Positions 54,667 through 63,528 of a DNA stretch of 64,000 bases are shown here, piece after piece. The translations under genes were made by a program, and so were the position numbers. The stretch's first letter is position 1; each line of letters opens with the position of its first letter. The notes below the pieces were generated by a model. That model saw nothing but the letters and a program-made list of their open reading frames with translations. It was not told the origin of the DNA and ran no database searches. The stretch is from JAMHZE01 sp964424715 (lineage in GTDB: Bacteria; Pseudomonadota; Alphaproteobacteria; Rickettsiales; UBA8987): the NCBI GenBank assembly GCA_964424715.1, contig CAYRJW010000002.1, positions 4,220-68,219 on the forward strand, in the 5' to 3' direction.

Positions 54667-54725
54667 TGTCATCCTGAGCGAAGCGAAGGATCCAGGGAGA
54701 TTCTTCACTAACGCTAAGAATGACA
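54667..54725. repeat. Short palindromic repeat between porin and sbp
   Basis: GTCATCCTGAGCGAAGCGAAGGATCC...CTAAGAATGAC, written here in parts, with outer GTCAT/ATGAC ends. This 'GTCATCCTGAGCGAAGCGAAGGATC' type occurs widely across bacterial intergenic regions. It may modulate porin versus transporter mRNA levels. Confidence 0.7.
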
Positions 54726-54742
54726 AGTAATGGAGAATAAAA

Positions 54743-55753
54743 ATGAAAATAAAAACTTTAATAAGCGCTGCAATAATTGCAGCTTCTACACTTTCATTCG
54801 GCAATGCTCACGCGGCTGATAAGGTGGAACTGCTTAATGTTTCCTACGATCCTACCCGCGAATTATATGATGAATATAATAAATATTTCGGTGCATACTG
54901 GTTTGAAAAGACCGGCCAGAAGGTTAAGGTAAGCCAGTCCCACGGCGGTTCCGGCAAGCAGGCGCGTTCTGTTATCGATGGTCTGGAGGCTGATGTTGTA
55001 ACGCTGGCTCTGGCATATGATATAGATTCCATCGCCGAGAAATCAAAGCTTCTTACCCCGGCATGGCAGGATAAATTCGCCAATAACAGTGCGCCTTATA
55101 CTTCAACCATTGTGTTCCTTGTTAAGAAAGGCAATCCGAAGAATATAAAAGACTGGGATGATCTTGCCCGTGAAGGTGTGCAGGTAATAACTCCGAACCC
55201 GAAAACCTCCGGTGGTGCACGCTGGAATTATCTGGCGGCATGGGGCTATGCCGATAAGAAATTCGGTGGCGATGAAGTGCAGATAAAAGACTTTCTGCGT
55301 AAACTCTTCGGCAATGTTGCAATATATGACACTGGCGCAAGAGGCTCTACCGTAACTTTCGTACAGCGCGGCATCGGTGATGTTCTTATAGCCTGGGAGA
55401 ATGAAGCCTTCCTTACGCTGAAGGAATTCGGCAGCGATAAGTTCGAGATTGTAACTCCTTCCATCAGCGTAATGGCGGAACCTCCTGTTGCCGTAGTTGA
55501 TAAAGTTGCGGTAAGGCATGGCAATTATGAAGTTGCCAAGGCTTACCTTGAGCAGCTATACAGCAAACCCGCTCAGGAAATAATTGCTAAGAATTTCTAT
55601 CGTGCTACAGATGCCGAAGTAGCAGGGAAATATGAAAGTAAATTCCCTAAGCTGGAACTTATCACCATAAAAGATTTCGGCGGCTGGAAGGAAACGCAGA
55701 AAAAACACTTTGACGATGGCGGAATATTTGATGAAATAAGCAAGCCACAATAA
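54743..55753 (+). CDS. sbp: Sulfate-binding periplasmic protein
   Basis: A 336-residue binding protein with a signal peptide (cleavage near AHAAD). The mature N-terminus KVELLNVSYDPTRELYDEYN and QSHGGSGKQARSV, TLALAYDID, NPKTSGGARWNYLAAWGY are the sulfate/thiosulfate-binding signatures. It delivers sulfate to CysTWA. Confidence 0.96.
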   Translation: MKIKTLISAAIIAASTLSFGNAHAADKVELLNVSYDPTRELYDEYNKYFGAYWFEKTGQKVKVSQSHGGSGKQARSVIDGLEADVVTLALAYDIDSIAEKSKLLTPAWQDKFANNSAPYTSTIVFLVKKGNPKNIKDWDDLAREGVQVITPNPKTSGGARWNYLAAWGYADKKFGGDEVQIKDFLRKLFGNVAIYDTGARGSTVTFVQRGIGDVLIAWENEAFLTLKEFGSDKFEIVTPSISVMAEPPVAVVDKVAVRHGNYEVAKAYLEQLYSKPAQEIIAKNFYRATDAEVAGKYESKFPKLELITIKDFGGWKETQKKHFDDGGIFDEISKPQ

Positions 55754-55762
55754 TATATAATA

Positions 55763-56605
55763 ATGATAGAATTCTTAAAAAGCCTGAAAAGACCAAGTGT
55801 GATCCCCGGATTCGGTATCACACTTGGCTTTACTATTTTCTACTTAAGTCTGATAGTGATAATCCCGCTGTCCGGCCTGTTCTTTATCGCGCATGATTTA
55901 AGTGCCACCCAGTTTTTCAATGTCATCACAGATGAAAGATTGCTCCATTCCTATAAGATCAGCTTTTTCTGTTCTTTTGCCGCAGCACTCTTAAATGTAT
56001 TATTCGGCACGATATTATGCTGGGTACTTGTCCGCTATGAATTTCCCGGCAAAAAGATACTCGATGCCATGGTAGATCTGCCCTTCGCGCTTCCCACTGC
56101 TGTTGCGGGTATTGCCCTTGCTGCGCTATATGGCCCGAATGGCTGGATAGGCGTACACCTTGAACCACTCGGCATAAAAGTTGCCTATACACCGCTTGGC
56201 ATAATAGTCGCGCTTACTTTCGTCGGCCTGCCGTTTGTGGTGAGAACCCTTCAACCCGTTCTTGAAGACCTCGAAAAAGAAATAGAGGAAGCTGCATCCA
56301 GCCTTGGTGCCAGCCGGTTCCAGATATTCACCAGAATAATAATACCTTATATCTCGCCCGCATTGCTCACCGGCTTTGCAATGGCCTTTGCCCGCGCGGT
56401 GGGGGAATATGGCTCGGTGATATTCATTGCCGGTAATATGCCATATATCTCCGAAATAGTTCCGCTCATGATAGTTATAAAACTTGAACAATATGATTAT
56501 GCAGGTGCCACTTCAATCGCCATCGTGATGCTGGTCGTATCTTTCATCATGCTATTATTTATCAACTATCTCCAGAAGTGGAGTCAGGTGAGGATAGAGA
56601 GATAA
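55763..56605 (+). CDS. cysT: Sulfate ABC transporter permease CysT (CysU)
   Basis: A 280-residue inner-membrane permease with six helices. The coupling (EAA) loop is EEAASSLGASRFQIFTRIIIP, and ARAVGEYGSVIFIAGNMP follows. It starts 9 bp after sbp and is followed by cysW after one base. Confidence 0.96.
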   Translation: MIEFLKSLKRPSVIPGFGITLGFTIFYLSLIVIIPLSGLFFIAHDLSATQFFNVITDERLLHSYKISFFCSFAAALLNVLFGTILCWVLVRYEFPGKKILDAMVDLPFALPTAVAGIALAALYGPNGWIGVHLEPLGIKVAYTPLGIIVALTFVGLPFVVRTLQPVLEDLEKEIEEAASSLGASRFQIFTRIIIPYISPALLTGFAMAFARAVGEYGSVIFIAGNMPYISEIVPLMIVIKLEQYDYAGATSIAIVMLVVSFIMLLFINYLQKWSQVRIER

Positions 56606-56606
56606 C

Positions 56607-57425
56607 ATGAGAACCATCCGCAACACCACTACAGAATCACTCCCGGTAAGAATACTTCTCACCGCGATCTCGATATCATTCCTGTTCGTGCTCATCGGCC
56701 TGCCGATAGCTGCTGTTTTTGCTGAGGCATTTGCTAAAGGTTTTTCCGCCTATGCTGAAGGCGTAATGGAACCAAACGCCATCGCCGCCATAAAACTCAC
56801 CTTGATAGTCGCCGCAATCGCAGTTCCCATAAATACATTATTCGGGATAGTCGCAAGCTGGGCCATTGCCAAGTTTGAATTCCACGGCAAGCAGCTCCTT
56901 ATTACATTCATAGACCTGCCATTTTCCGTTTCCCCGGTGATCTCCGGCGTTATCTATGTTATCATATTTGGTGCCCATTCAATGCTTGGCCACTGGCTTA
57001 TTGAGCATGATATACAGGTTATATTCGCCATTCCCGGCCTTGTCATCGCCACTATATTCGTGACCTTCCCATTCGTCGCCCGCGAACTTATCCCGCTGAT
57101 GCAGGAGCAGGGCACCGACCAGGAAGAGGCCGCCATACTCCTCGGCGCATCCGGTTTCAAAACATTCTATAAAGTAACCCTTCCCAACATAAAATGGGCA
57201 CTTTTATACGGCGTCCTGCTCTGCAATGCCCGCGCGATGGGTGAATTTGGTGCGGTTTCCGTAGTGTCCGGCCATATCAGGGGCAAGACCAACACCATTC
57301 CATTACATGTGGAAATACTCTATAACGAATATAATTTCGTTGCGGCATTCGCGGTTGCGTCGATATTAACGATACTTGCTTTAATAACCCTTGTGGTGAA
57401 AAGAACCATTGAGAGAAAAATATAA
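56607..57425 (+). CDS. cysW: Sulfate ABC transporter permease CysW
   Basis: A 272-residue permease with six helices. The EAA loop is EEAAILLGASGFKTFYKVTLP; NARAMGEFGAVSVVSGHIRGKT is the CysW C-terminal signature. Its stop overlaps the cysA start by one base. Confidence 0.96.
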   Translation: MRTIRNTTTESLPVRILLTAISISFLFVLIGLPIAAVFAEAFAKGFSAYAEGVMEPNAIAAIKLTLIVAAIAVPINTLFGIVASWAIAKFEFHGKQLLITFIDLPFSVSPVISGVIYVIIFGAHSMLGHWLIEHDIQVIFAIPGLVIATIFVTFPFVARELIPLMQEQGTDQEEAAILLGASGFKTFYKVTLPNIKWALLYGVLLCNARAMGEFGAVSVVSGHIRGKTNTIPLHVEILYNEYNFVAAFAVASILTILALITLVVKRTIERKI

Positions 57426-58618
57426 TGTCCATAAACGTAAAAAATGTTTCAAAATATTTTAAGAACTTCACCGCGCTGGAGGACATCAATCTTGAGATAA
57501 GATCGGGCGAACTTATCGCGCTCCTTGGGCCGTCAGGCTCCGGCAAAACAACGCTGCTGCGCATAATCGCCGGCCTTGATTATCCTGAAACCGGCACCGT
57601 CCTTTTTGAAGGTCAGGATGCCCTGAACAAAGAGGCCAAGGAACGCAATGTAGGTTTCGTATTCCAGCACTATGCCCTTTTCAAGCACATGACCGTCTAT
57701 GAAAATGTCGCCTTCGGCTTAAAGGTGCGTCCGAAGGAAACCCGTCCATCGGATGAAAAGATACGCAGCAAGGTCTTCGAACTATTACAACTCGTCCACC
57801 TGGACCAGTTCTATGATCGCTACCCGTCACAACTTTCCGGCGGCCAAAGGCAGCGCGTTGCCCTCGCAAGAGCACTCGCGGTCGAACCAAAAGTATTACT
57901 GCTCGATGAACCATTCGGCGCGCTTGATGCAAAAGTTCGCAAGGAACTCCGCCGCTGGATGCGTAAACTGCACGATGAGATAAATGTCACCAGCATCTTC
58001 GTCACCCACGATCAGGAAGAAGCGATGGAAGTTGCTGATCGTATCGTAGTAATGAGCAACGGCCGCATAGAACAGGTAGGCACCCCGGAAGAAGTATACA
58101 ACAATCCGCAAAACTCTTTCGTGTACGATTTCCTCGGTAATTATAACAGCTTCGATGGCTATATAGATGATAACGGTGAAGTTAAATTCGCCGATTATGA
58201 TTACACCACCGAACCAAAACTTCCGGAAGAAACGGTCAACTGGCTCGAAAAACACACCAAGATATACGACCTCACCAAACGCTTCCTGCCGTTCCTGCCT
58301 TTATCCAGCAAGGAATCTGATGGTGATAAGGAGCCAAAGATAAACCGTACCATCATCACCGGTCGCAAAAAAGTAAAGATATTCGCCCGCCCACACGAGA
58401 TATACATAACAAAACACCCTGACCACGGTCAGTTCATCAAAGCAAAAGTATCCCATGTAAACGCTGCCGGCTCATTAGTAAAAATGGAACTGGAGCGCAA
58501 GAACGGCGAAACCATAGAAGCCGAACTCACCCGCAGCGCCTATAATGCACTAAACATCTCGAAGCAGGATATGGTCTATTTGAAGCCAAGGGATTTCAAA
58601 GTGTTTGAGCTGGATTAG
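57425..58618 (+). CDS. cysA: Sulfate/thiosulfate ABC transporter ATPase
   Basis: A 397-residue ATPase. Walker A is GPSGSGKTT, signature LSGGQRQRVALARAL, Walker B LLLDEPFGALD and the switch His lies in VTHDQEEAM. The C-terminal part after about 240 is longer than in E. coli CysA (365 aa) and contains a TOBE-like regulatory region. It ends the operon. Confidence 0.96.
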   Translation: MSINVKNVSKYFKNFTALEDINLEIRSGELIALLGPSGSGKTTLLRIIAGLDYPETGTVLFEGQDALNKEAKERNVGFVFQHYALFKHMTVYENVAFGLKVRPKETRPSDEKIRSKVFELLQLVHLDQFYDRYPSQLSGGQRQRVALARALAVEPKVLLLDEPFGALDAKVRKELRRWMRKLHDEINVTSIFVTHDQEEAMEVADRIVVMSNGRIEQVGTPEEVYNNPQNSFVYDFLGNYNSFDGYIDDNGEVKFADYDYTTEPKLPEETVNWLEKHTKIYDLTKRFLPFLPLSSKESDGDKEPKINRTIITGRKKVKIFARPHEIYITKHPDHGQFIKAKVSHVNAAGSLVKMELERKNGETIEAELTRSAYNALNISKQDMVYLKPRDFKVFELD

Positions 58619-58654
58619 GCAGGTTGTGATTTGCAAAGAAAGCTATTCACACGC

Positions 58655-59290
58655 CTAAAATAATCCCGCCCCGAACGAGATCACCGTATCCATAAATAAA
58701 TATATAACCGTGCAGCTTATCGCTGCCGCGATTATCCCAAGCAGCGCAAGCAGGCCATCATGCTGTAATATCGCCAGCGCGAAAAGGCAGATGCAGAAAG
58801 CGGGGAGGGCGTTGCCGAAAGGGATGGGGAGTATTATCATCCATGAAAGGCCAAGGCATATAGCGGCGATGAAATGTTCGGCCGGGCTTTCTACTAAACA
58901 GTTCAGGCGCGGTTTTATGACTATCTCCAGCTTTTTCATGATTGGGATGATGCGCTTCAGCACCCGTTCCATCTGACTCCTGCTGAATGATCTTTTCTCG
59001 ATCCAGCCGGGGAACCATGGCGTTTCTATCCCTATCATCATCTGGAATGTAACGAATATCAGCGGCATTCCCACAATGGCTGAAAGGCCCGGCGTAGGCA
59101 TCGGTATAAGAGTTGGCAGCGCCAGAATAAGTATAAGCAGCCCATAGGTCCTGCCCGAAAGCGCATCCCGCAGCTCGCCGATCGTTATTATGGGTTTTGA
59201 AAAATTATCTGGGAATTCTGCCAGCACATCCGAGATCTTCCGGCCATTCGTGGCCTTAAGCTTTTCAGGCTCTTTAGTTTTTTTGTTCAT
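58655..59290 (-). CDS. exoD: ExoD-family membrane protein
   Basis: A 211-residue protein with several membrane helices. ITIGELRDALSGRTYGLLILILALPTLIP, quoted here as a region, and PTPGLSAIVGMPLIFVTFQM match the ExoD family (exopolysaccharide synthesis and stress resistance in rhizobia). The exact function is unclear. It is convergent with cysA. Confidence 0.9.
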   Translation of the reverse strand: MNKKTKEPEKLKATNGRKISDVLAEFPDNFSKPIITIGELRDALSGRTYGLLILILALPTLIPMPTPGLSAIVGMPLIFVTFQMMIGIETPWFPGWIEKRSFSRSQMERVLKRIIPIMKKLEIVIKPRLNCLVESPAEHFIAAICLGLSWMIILPIPFGNALPAFCICLFALAILQHDGLLALLGIIAAAISCTVIYLFMDTVISFGAGLF

Positions 59291-59379
59291 ATATAAAGTT
59301 ATGTGGCTTGTAGTTTGTGAGGTGTGAATTACAATTTATATCCAATTCACACCTCTTGCAAACCACAATTCACAAATAC

Positions 59380-60345
59380 TTACATCAGGGTTCCCGCCAG
59401 AATGATACCAAAACTCACAAACACAGCCGCATCGCCGAGTGCAGTGCTGCTGTTGCGGTTGATTATATCCATCTGGATATCCCTGTCCCAGAATATTATT
59501 TTAGAGGCGCACCATGAAAGTACATTCAGCCCTGCCACTGTTATAATGGATATCACTACCCATTTTGTCATTATATCGGTCAGGCTGTATCCTTCCTGAT
59601 ATGGTATAAGGTTAGTGGCGGCCGTTATCGCCAGTGCTGTTGCTATCCTTCTGCCGGCGAAATCTATCGCGGCGGCATTATTGCGCCCGGCTATCTGCTG
59701 TTCAAAATTAATGCTCTCATCAGAATAGTTGAACAGAACCTTCCTGATTATTGTTGCAAGGGTTAGTATCACCTGCGAGGCCACATACATTATAAGAATG
59801 GCGAGTATCCCCTCGGAGTGCTTGAACTCATACCATTTCAGCGCCGCTGCTATAACCAGTGCCGATGCGATGAAATTTCCTGCATCTACCAAAGCTGCCG
59901 CGATATTACCGCTGGCTATTTCCTTGTTCAGGGTAATTCTTGTAAGCGCTATCTTATCGAATATGAACCCGGAAGCGATCAGCAATATTATTCCAAGTCC
60001 GGAATATGTCAGCAGTTTTAAAATACTTTCCGACAATGTGGTAGGCAGATTCCCATATATCACTGATGTTAAAATTATCGAAAGGGAAATGAACAGGGAA
60101 AATACCGAAATGGAATAGGCAAAATTCTCGGATTCAGGGTTAATGTCCTTGCGTGAGGCCAGAAGGAATCTCTTGAATACCACCTTCGCCAGCAGGAACA
60201 CTATTATAAGTATAACGAAATTCGCGATACTATTAAAACTATCGCCAACATATACATCCGTGCCGGATATATCATCTGAAGGCTCCGTTATTGAAACGCT
60301 TTCCGATTCATATTCTGTCAAAGCTGCATTTTCTGCAAATTCCAT
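59380..60345 (-). CDS. DUF350 membrane protein
   Basis: A 321-residue protein with about eight helices in two DUF350-like halves (LVDAGNFIASALVIAAALKW and later AIDFAGRRIATALAITAATN). The start at 60345 (MEFAENAALTEYES) is preceded by AGAGGG. The frame opens 21 codons earlier, but those codons lie in a palindromic repeat. DUF350 proteins are linked with envelope stress or stabilising membranes; the function is not settled. Confidence 0.82.
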   Translation of the reverse strand: MEFAENAALTEYESESVSITEPSDDISGTDVYVGDSFNSIANFVILIIVFLLAKVVFKRFLLASRKDINPESENFAYSISVFSLFISLSIILTSVIYGNLPTTLSESILKLLTYSGLGIILLIASGFIFDKIALTRITLNKEIASGNIAAALVDAGNFIASALVIAAALKWYEFKHSEGILAILIMYVASQVILTLATIIRKVLFNYSDESINFEQQIAGRNNAAAIDFAGRRIATALAITAATNLIPYQEGYSLTDIMTKWVVISIITVAGLNVLSWCASKIIFWDRDIQMDIINRNSSTALGDAAVFVSFGIILAGTLM

Positions 60346-60357
60346 ATAGACCCTCTG

Positions 60358-60425
60358 TTTAAGTTGGAAGTTAGTGGATGGTAGTTTTAAGTTTTTTATT
60401 CTTTCCAACTACCGTCTACCATCTA
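60358..60425. repeat. Palindrome of 7-bp words, 5' of DUF350 gene
   Basis: GTTGGAA/GTTAGTG/GATGGTA words face AACTACC/GTCTACC/ATCTAA words around a T-rich loop. It starts about 12 bp before the DUF350 start codon. Confidence 0.75.
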
Positions 60426-60433
60426 AGTACTAA

Positions 60434-60928
60434 TTAATCAACTATTCTCCATGTACCATCCTGCTGCCTGCATGCATTGCCGAAGGAGCTTTGCTGCTTG
60501 CCGCCGACAACTATGGTTTGCGAGAACTCGCGGCAATATTGCCCATAAGGGTTCTGATAAGTGCCTGTAGGTGTTATAGTTCCGCTGTTACCGCTATCCG
60601 GGTTTATCCAGCGTGAAGTTGTGCCGGTGCGTGAGGATTCCAGCGCGTTGGTTGCCGATGCGTTAGAATATTGCAGATCTGCCCTGTCCATAGATTGCCC
60701 CATCGAATTTCCAAGCATACCACCTAATAACGCGCCACCAATGGTGGCTGCTGTTTTCCCTTTCCCTTTACCCATGTTACTGCCTAATATTCCGCCGCCA
60801 ACGCCACCAAGTACGGTGCCCATCTGTGCTTTGTTGATACCGGAGCTTCCGCCACCGGGCTGCCCATTCTGTGCACAGGAAGAAACTACTAAAGCAAGAA
60901 CAACGGCAATTAGGGAAATTTTTTTCAT
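60434..60928 (-). CDS. 17 kDa surface antigen-like lipoprotein
   Basis: A 164-residue lipoprotein: signal peptide with lipobox VSSC, then a glycine-zipper region (about 40-80; GGVGGGILGSNMG, GGALLGGMLGN) and a C-terminal domain with conserved Cys (QYCREFSQTIVVGGKQQ...GNACRQQDGTWRIV). This is the layout of the Rickettsia 17 kDa common antigen/Rcf family. It is expected in the outer membrane. Confidence 0.9.
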   Translation of the reverse strand: MKKISLIAVVLALVVSSCAQNGQPGGGSSGINKAQMGTVLGGVGGGILGSNMGKGKGKTAATIGGALLGGMLGNSMGQSMDRADLQYSNASATNALESSRTGTTSRWINPDSGNSGTITPTGTYQNPYGQYCREFSQTIVVGGKQQSSFGNACRQQDGTWRIVD

Positions 60929-61034
60929 ACATCATACCTTTTTGTTAATTATATTTTATCTTAACTACCGCCTGATAAATTTCCTATTACTTATGATATA
61001 GAAAATAATAAATAATGCATAAGCTGTTCTTAAC

Positions 61035-61064
61035 TGAGTGTCGGGCTAGCTGGCCCGACACTCA
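61035..61064. terminator. Strong hairpin downstream of glycine-zipper gene
   Basis: A perfect 12-bp stem, TGAGTGTCGGGC/GCCCGACACTCA, with a 6-nt loop. T-tracts are weak on either strand, so it may be a terminator or an mRNA stabiliser for the minus-strand gene that ends at 61074. Confidence 0.6.
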
Positions 61065-61073
61065 TAGAAAAAA

Positions 61074-61595
61074 CTATTTTTTCTTATTCAGTCTTTCGCG
61101 ATACAGTCTGTCAGTATGGTCATAAGAATCGCGCACCGCGTCTTTCGCTTTGCTCCATGAAAGTGTGGATGCCTCTTTCCTACCTTCCCAGTCTTTGCTC
61201 AGGTTGCTTTCGACATCCTCGAACTTTTTGTCCGCGTATTTTGTGCGGGCATCATAGCCATAGAGATAAGCCGATTTATAGGTTTCGTAATCATCATCAG
61301 CACCTACATAAGGGCGAGTAGAATAATTCTCACTCCAGAACAGATCTATCTCAGTAGGGTTAACAGATTCGGCAACATCCTTGCCTGCATAAGCGCCAAC
61401 TATGCCGCCTATTATAGTACCTGCAACAGCACCCGCCGCAGAGCCTACCGGGCCAGCCGCCAGACCTATAACAGCACCAGCTGCACCACCGGTCAAAGTA
61501 CCAAGCCCCGTACCAACCGGATGAGCGCCGATCTCACCACTTAAAGGATCAACATTAGCATCACGATCAAATTTCTCTTTTCTAGTTTCTACCAT
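61074..61595 (-). CDS. Glycine-zipper hypothetical protein
   Basis: A 173-residue protein without a signal peptide. A polar N-terminus containing the GAHPVGTGLGTLTGGAAGA segment leads to a hydrophobic glycine zipper (about 28-72) and a charged C-terminus (TYKSAYLYGYDARTKY; LYRERLNKKK). This type of conserved hypothetical protein is seen in many proteobacteria and may span or associate with a membrane. The function is unknown. Confidence 0.8.
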   Translation of the reverse strand: MVETRKEKFDRDANVDPLSGEIGAHPVGTGLGTLTGGAAGAVIGLAAGPVGSAAGAVAGTIIGGIVGAYAGKDVAESVNPTEIDLFWSENYSTRPYVGADDDYETYKSAYLYGYDARTKYADKKFEDVESNLSKDWEGRKEASTLSWSKAKDAVRDSYDHTDRLYRERLNKKK

Positions 61596-61794
61596 CTTTA
61601 TTCTCCGTTAGTTAAAGCAATATTGCTCAACAACGAAGCTATCTGGTCACGGGTATTTTTTCTATTATGATAAGGGGAAGGGAAATAAAGGATGTATAAA
61701 CCTAAAAGCTTACTTTTAGATAAATGCCTTAACGGCACCAAGTATAACTTATTGATCTGTAATTATAATATAATTCCGCAAAAAACTGATTTTG

Positions 61795-61826
61795 TTAACC
61801 TTTTATTAACTTTTTTGTGCTATTAT
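61795..61826 (+). promoter_or_regulatory. CtrA-type promoter of the 419-aa orphan gene
   Basis: TTAA-N7-TTAAC (61795-61810), 10 nt, then TATTAT (61821-61826) after GTGC. The box is identical to that at 63398. It decides the gene start: an upstream in-frame ATG at 61692 would lie before the promoter. Confidence 0.72.
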
Positions 61827-61862
61827 CATACCGCTATAATCATTACTGCAAAAGCCCCTTTT

Positions 61863-63122
61863 ATGGTAAATTTGTACGAATTACATGAAGATTCTCAGGT
61901 GAGGAAGGTTGATATCGGAAACATTCTGAACTCAGAAGAGAAGATACTTCTGTTCTTTCCTCCCCAATCCGGACTGGAAACCGAGCTGAAAACTTTTATT
62001 TCCAATGAAAAAACCAGCTATGGTGCCAGCGAATTCATGGATAATATGTCATCCTATATGGTGATAGTGAAAAAATATATAGAGGCGGATGGAACTAATG
62101 AGGAGCTAGATAACACAAGGATATTGGGTATCGGTCATACAGACACTAAATATTTTGATTACACAAGGCTTCTGACAGAAAAATACCATGAGGATACTAA
62201 TGTCAGCAGTATTCTGATCCCTGAATTCTCAAAATTTGTGGATCAGCATAAATACCTGGTCAATAATCCTGAGCGTGCGCCTGTTGGCAGTCTTATAAGA
62301 AAGTTTGAAGATTCCATAGAAAGTTATGGATTCCCTGATACTGAAGCGCAAAAAGCCGATGTCAGCGAAAAAGAGCCGCATCTTGATCTGGCGGAATCAT
62401 TATTTATTAAGCTGGTAGTTGGTAAGGATGGCAACAGAATATCCACTGAAGATGCGGGCAGGAATATCTCAAAGGTCGTTATATGGGCACATAGTGCCGG
62501 TACGATAAAAGTGTGTATAACCTGTAATTTCCTAAAAGATAAAATGTCTGAGATAGGTTATAGCGCAGAAGAAACAAAGAAAATATTATCCAATGTAAAA
62601 TTCATATTTACCGGTGCTACCATACAAACTCAGAAAAATGATAGTCTGTTATTTAGCGGTATAAGTATAGAGGATGAAAATGATATCGTTATGGATAGCT
62701 ATCATTCTCATCATTCAAACTTACCACGGGAAAAAACTGGGAAATGCCGGTTAATAAAGGAATCTGACTCGATGATCAGATTGATAACGATAAATCCTGA
62801 TAGATTCTATTTCTACACGAAAGATAAAATGCTGGGTTACAGGGACGGTACCTTTCACTCGATCACATCATATATTTCCAATAAAAAAGAGGGGAATAAT
62901 GTACCAGTTTCAATTTTTGAGAACGCACTAAAGAATTTCCTGGAAGGCAAACAAGGCTCACTCGAAGAATGCATGATAAGGAAAGACCCGGCAAAGATCA
63001 TAAACGAAGGAATGGATACTGAATTTAAAAAAAGTTTTGAAGGAAATTTCCCCAGCGTCCGAAGAATAAATGAGATGGAAATAAAACGGCTTGTTCTGGG
63101 GCTGACAAAACAGATTGACTGA
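61863..63122 (+). CDS. Orphan protein with lipase-like AHSAG motif
   Basis: A 419-residue protein starting MVNLYELHEDSQ. The frame is open from 61692, but the promoter lies inside that extension. No family is recognised. WAHSAGTIKV at about residue 213 resembles the nucleophile elbow of alpha/beta hydrolases (A/G-x-S-x-G), with preceding strand KVVIW. Later segments (FIFTGATIQ; DSYHSHHSN) could supply other catalytic residues. There is no signal peptide. The start has no clear Shine-Dalgarno. It is the left neighbour of the tRNA-fMet fragment. Confidence 0.62.
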   Translation: MVNLYELHEDSQVRKVDIGNILNSEEKILLFFPPQSGLETELKTFISNEKTSYGASEFMDNMSSYMVIVKKYIEADGTNEELDNTRILGIGHTDTKYFDYTRLLTEKYHEDTNVSSILIPEFSKFVDQHKYLVNNPERAPVGSLIRKFEDSIESYGFPDTEAQKADVSEKEPHLDLAESLFIKLVVGKDGNRISTEDAGRNISKVVIWAHSAGTIKVCITCNFLKDKMSEIGYSAEETKKILSNVKFIFTGATIQTQKNDSLLFSGISIEDENDIVMDSYHSHHSNLPREKTGKCRLIKESDSMIRLITINPDRFYFYTKDKMLGYRDGTFHSITSYISNKKEGNNVPVSIFENALKNFLEGKQGSLEECMIRKDPAKIINEGMDTEFKKSFEGNFPSVRRINEMEIKRLVLGLTKQID

Positions 63123-63190
63123 TCCATAGAGATAATACCCCTACAGAATTTCTCGGTATGGTACCTTATCCTATTCGTTTCTGCTAAGTT

Positions 63191-63235
63191 TGGTTGCGGG
63201 GGCTGGATTTGAACCAACGACCTTCAGGTTATGAG
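63191..63235 (-). tRNA. 3' fragment of initiator tRNA-fMet (likely att site)
   Basis: On the minus strand it reads CTCATAACC, GAAGGTCGTTGGTTCAAATCC and CCCCCGCAACCA in continuous order. This is the anticodon loop (CAT), anticodon 3' stem, T-arm, acceptor 3' strand and CCA of tRNA-fMet. No D-arm or 5' acceptor is present, so it is not a functional tRNA. Such fragments mark the far border of elements that integrate into a tRNA 3' end. Confidence 0.88.
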
Positions 63236-63397
63236 ACCGAACAAATCAACAAGCTATAAAAGGCTACAACAGAATATGGCAATCAAATCAATATATTATT
63301 CCAAAAGTTTTGTTATTGAGTATTTCCAGTTATTGCCATTAGTTATGGGCAAATGTCCCAGGAGTGTCCCAAGAAATTAGTAAGAACTTTCGCTCCG

Positions 63398-63429
63398 TTA
63401 ACCTTTTATTAACCTTTTTGTGGTATAAT
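63398..63429 (+). promoter_or_regulatory. CtrA-type promoter of the helical-repeat protein
   Basis: TTAA-N7-TTAAC (63398-63413), 10 nt, then TATAAT (63424-63429) within GTGGTATAAT. It is the best match to the consensus of the four. Confidence 0.78.
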
Positions 63430-63461
63430 TGAGCAGCCGAGAAAATTGGATGCGGTAAGCT

Positions 63462-63527
63462 ATGGCCGAAACAGGCATGCATCAGAAAGAACTGGAAAAA
63501 ATACTGCTTTGGAAAAAGGGGTTATAG
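63462..63527 (+). CDS. Possible 21-aa leader ORF
   Basis: ATG 63462 to TAG 63527 encodes MAETGMHQKELEKILLWKKG plus Leu. It ends one base before the TTG of the repeat protein, so translation could be coupled. Ribosome-site support is weak. It may be a chance frame. Confidence 0.25.
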   Translation: MAETGMHQKELEKILLWKKGL

Positions 63528-63528
63528 A

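Larger units (their letters stand above)
63123..63528. other. Gene-poor junction: tRNA fragment, attachment region, promoter
   Basis: About 400 bp without a long gene. It contains, in order, an AT-rich stretch, the initiator-tRNA 3' fragment (63191-63235), an AT-rich 160-bp region with GCAAATGTCCCAGGAGTGTCC (in parts), a CtrA-type promoter (63398-63429) and a 21-codon frame. No integrase gene is visible. Confidence 0.7.

Noticed and set aside
61692..61862. 57-residue N-terminal extension of the 419-aa orphan protein
   Set aside because: The extension covers the CtrA-type promoter; the ATG at 61863 is downstream of it.
63191..63235. A functional tRNA-Met gene
   Set aside because: The D-arm and 5' acceptor strand are missing; flanking sequence does not supply them.
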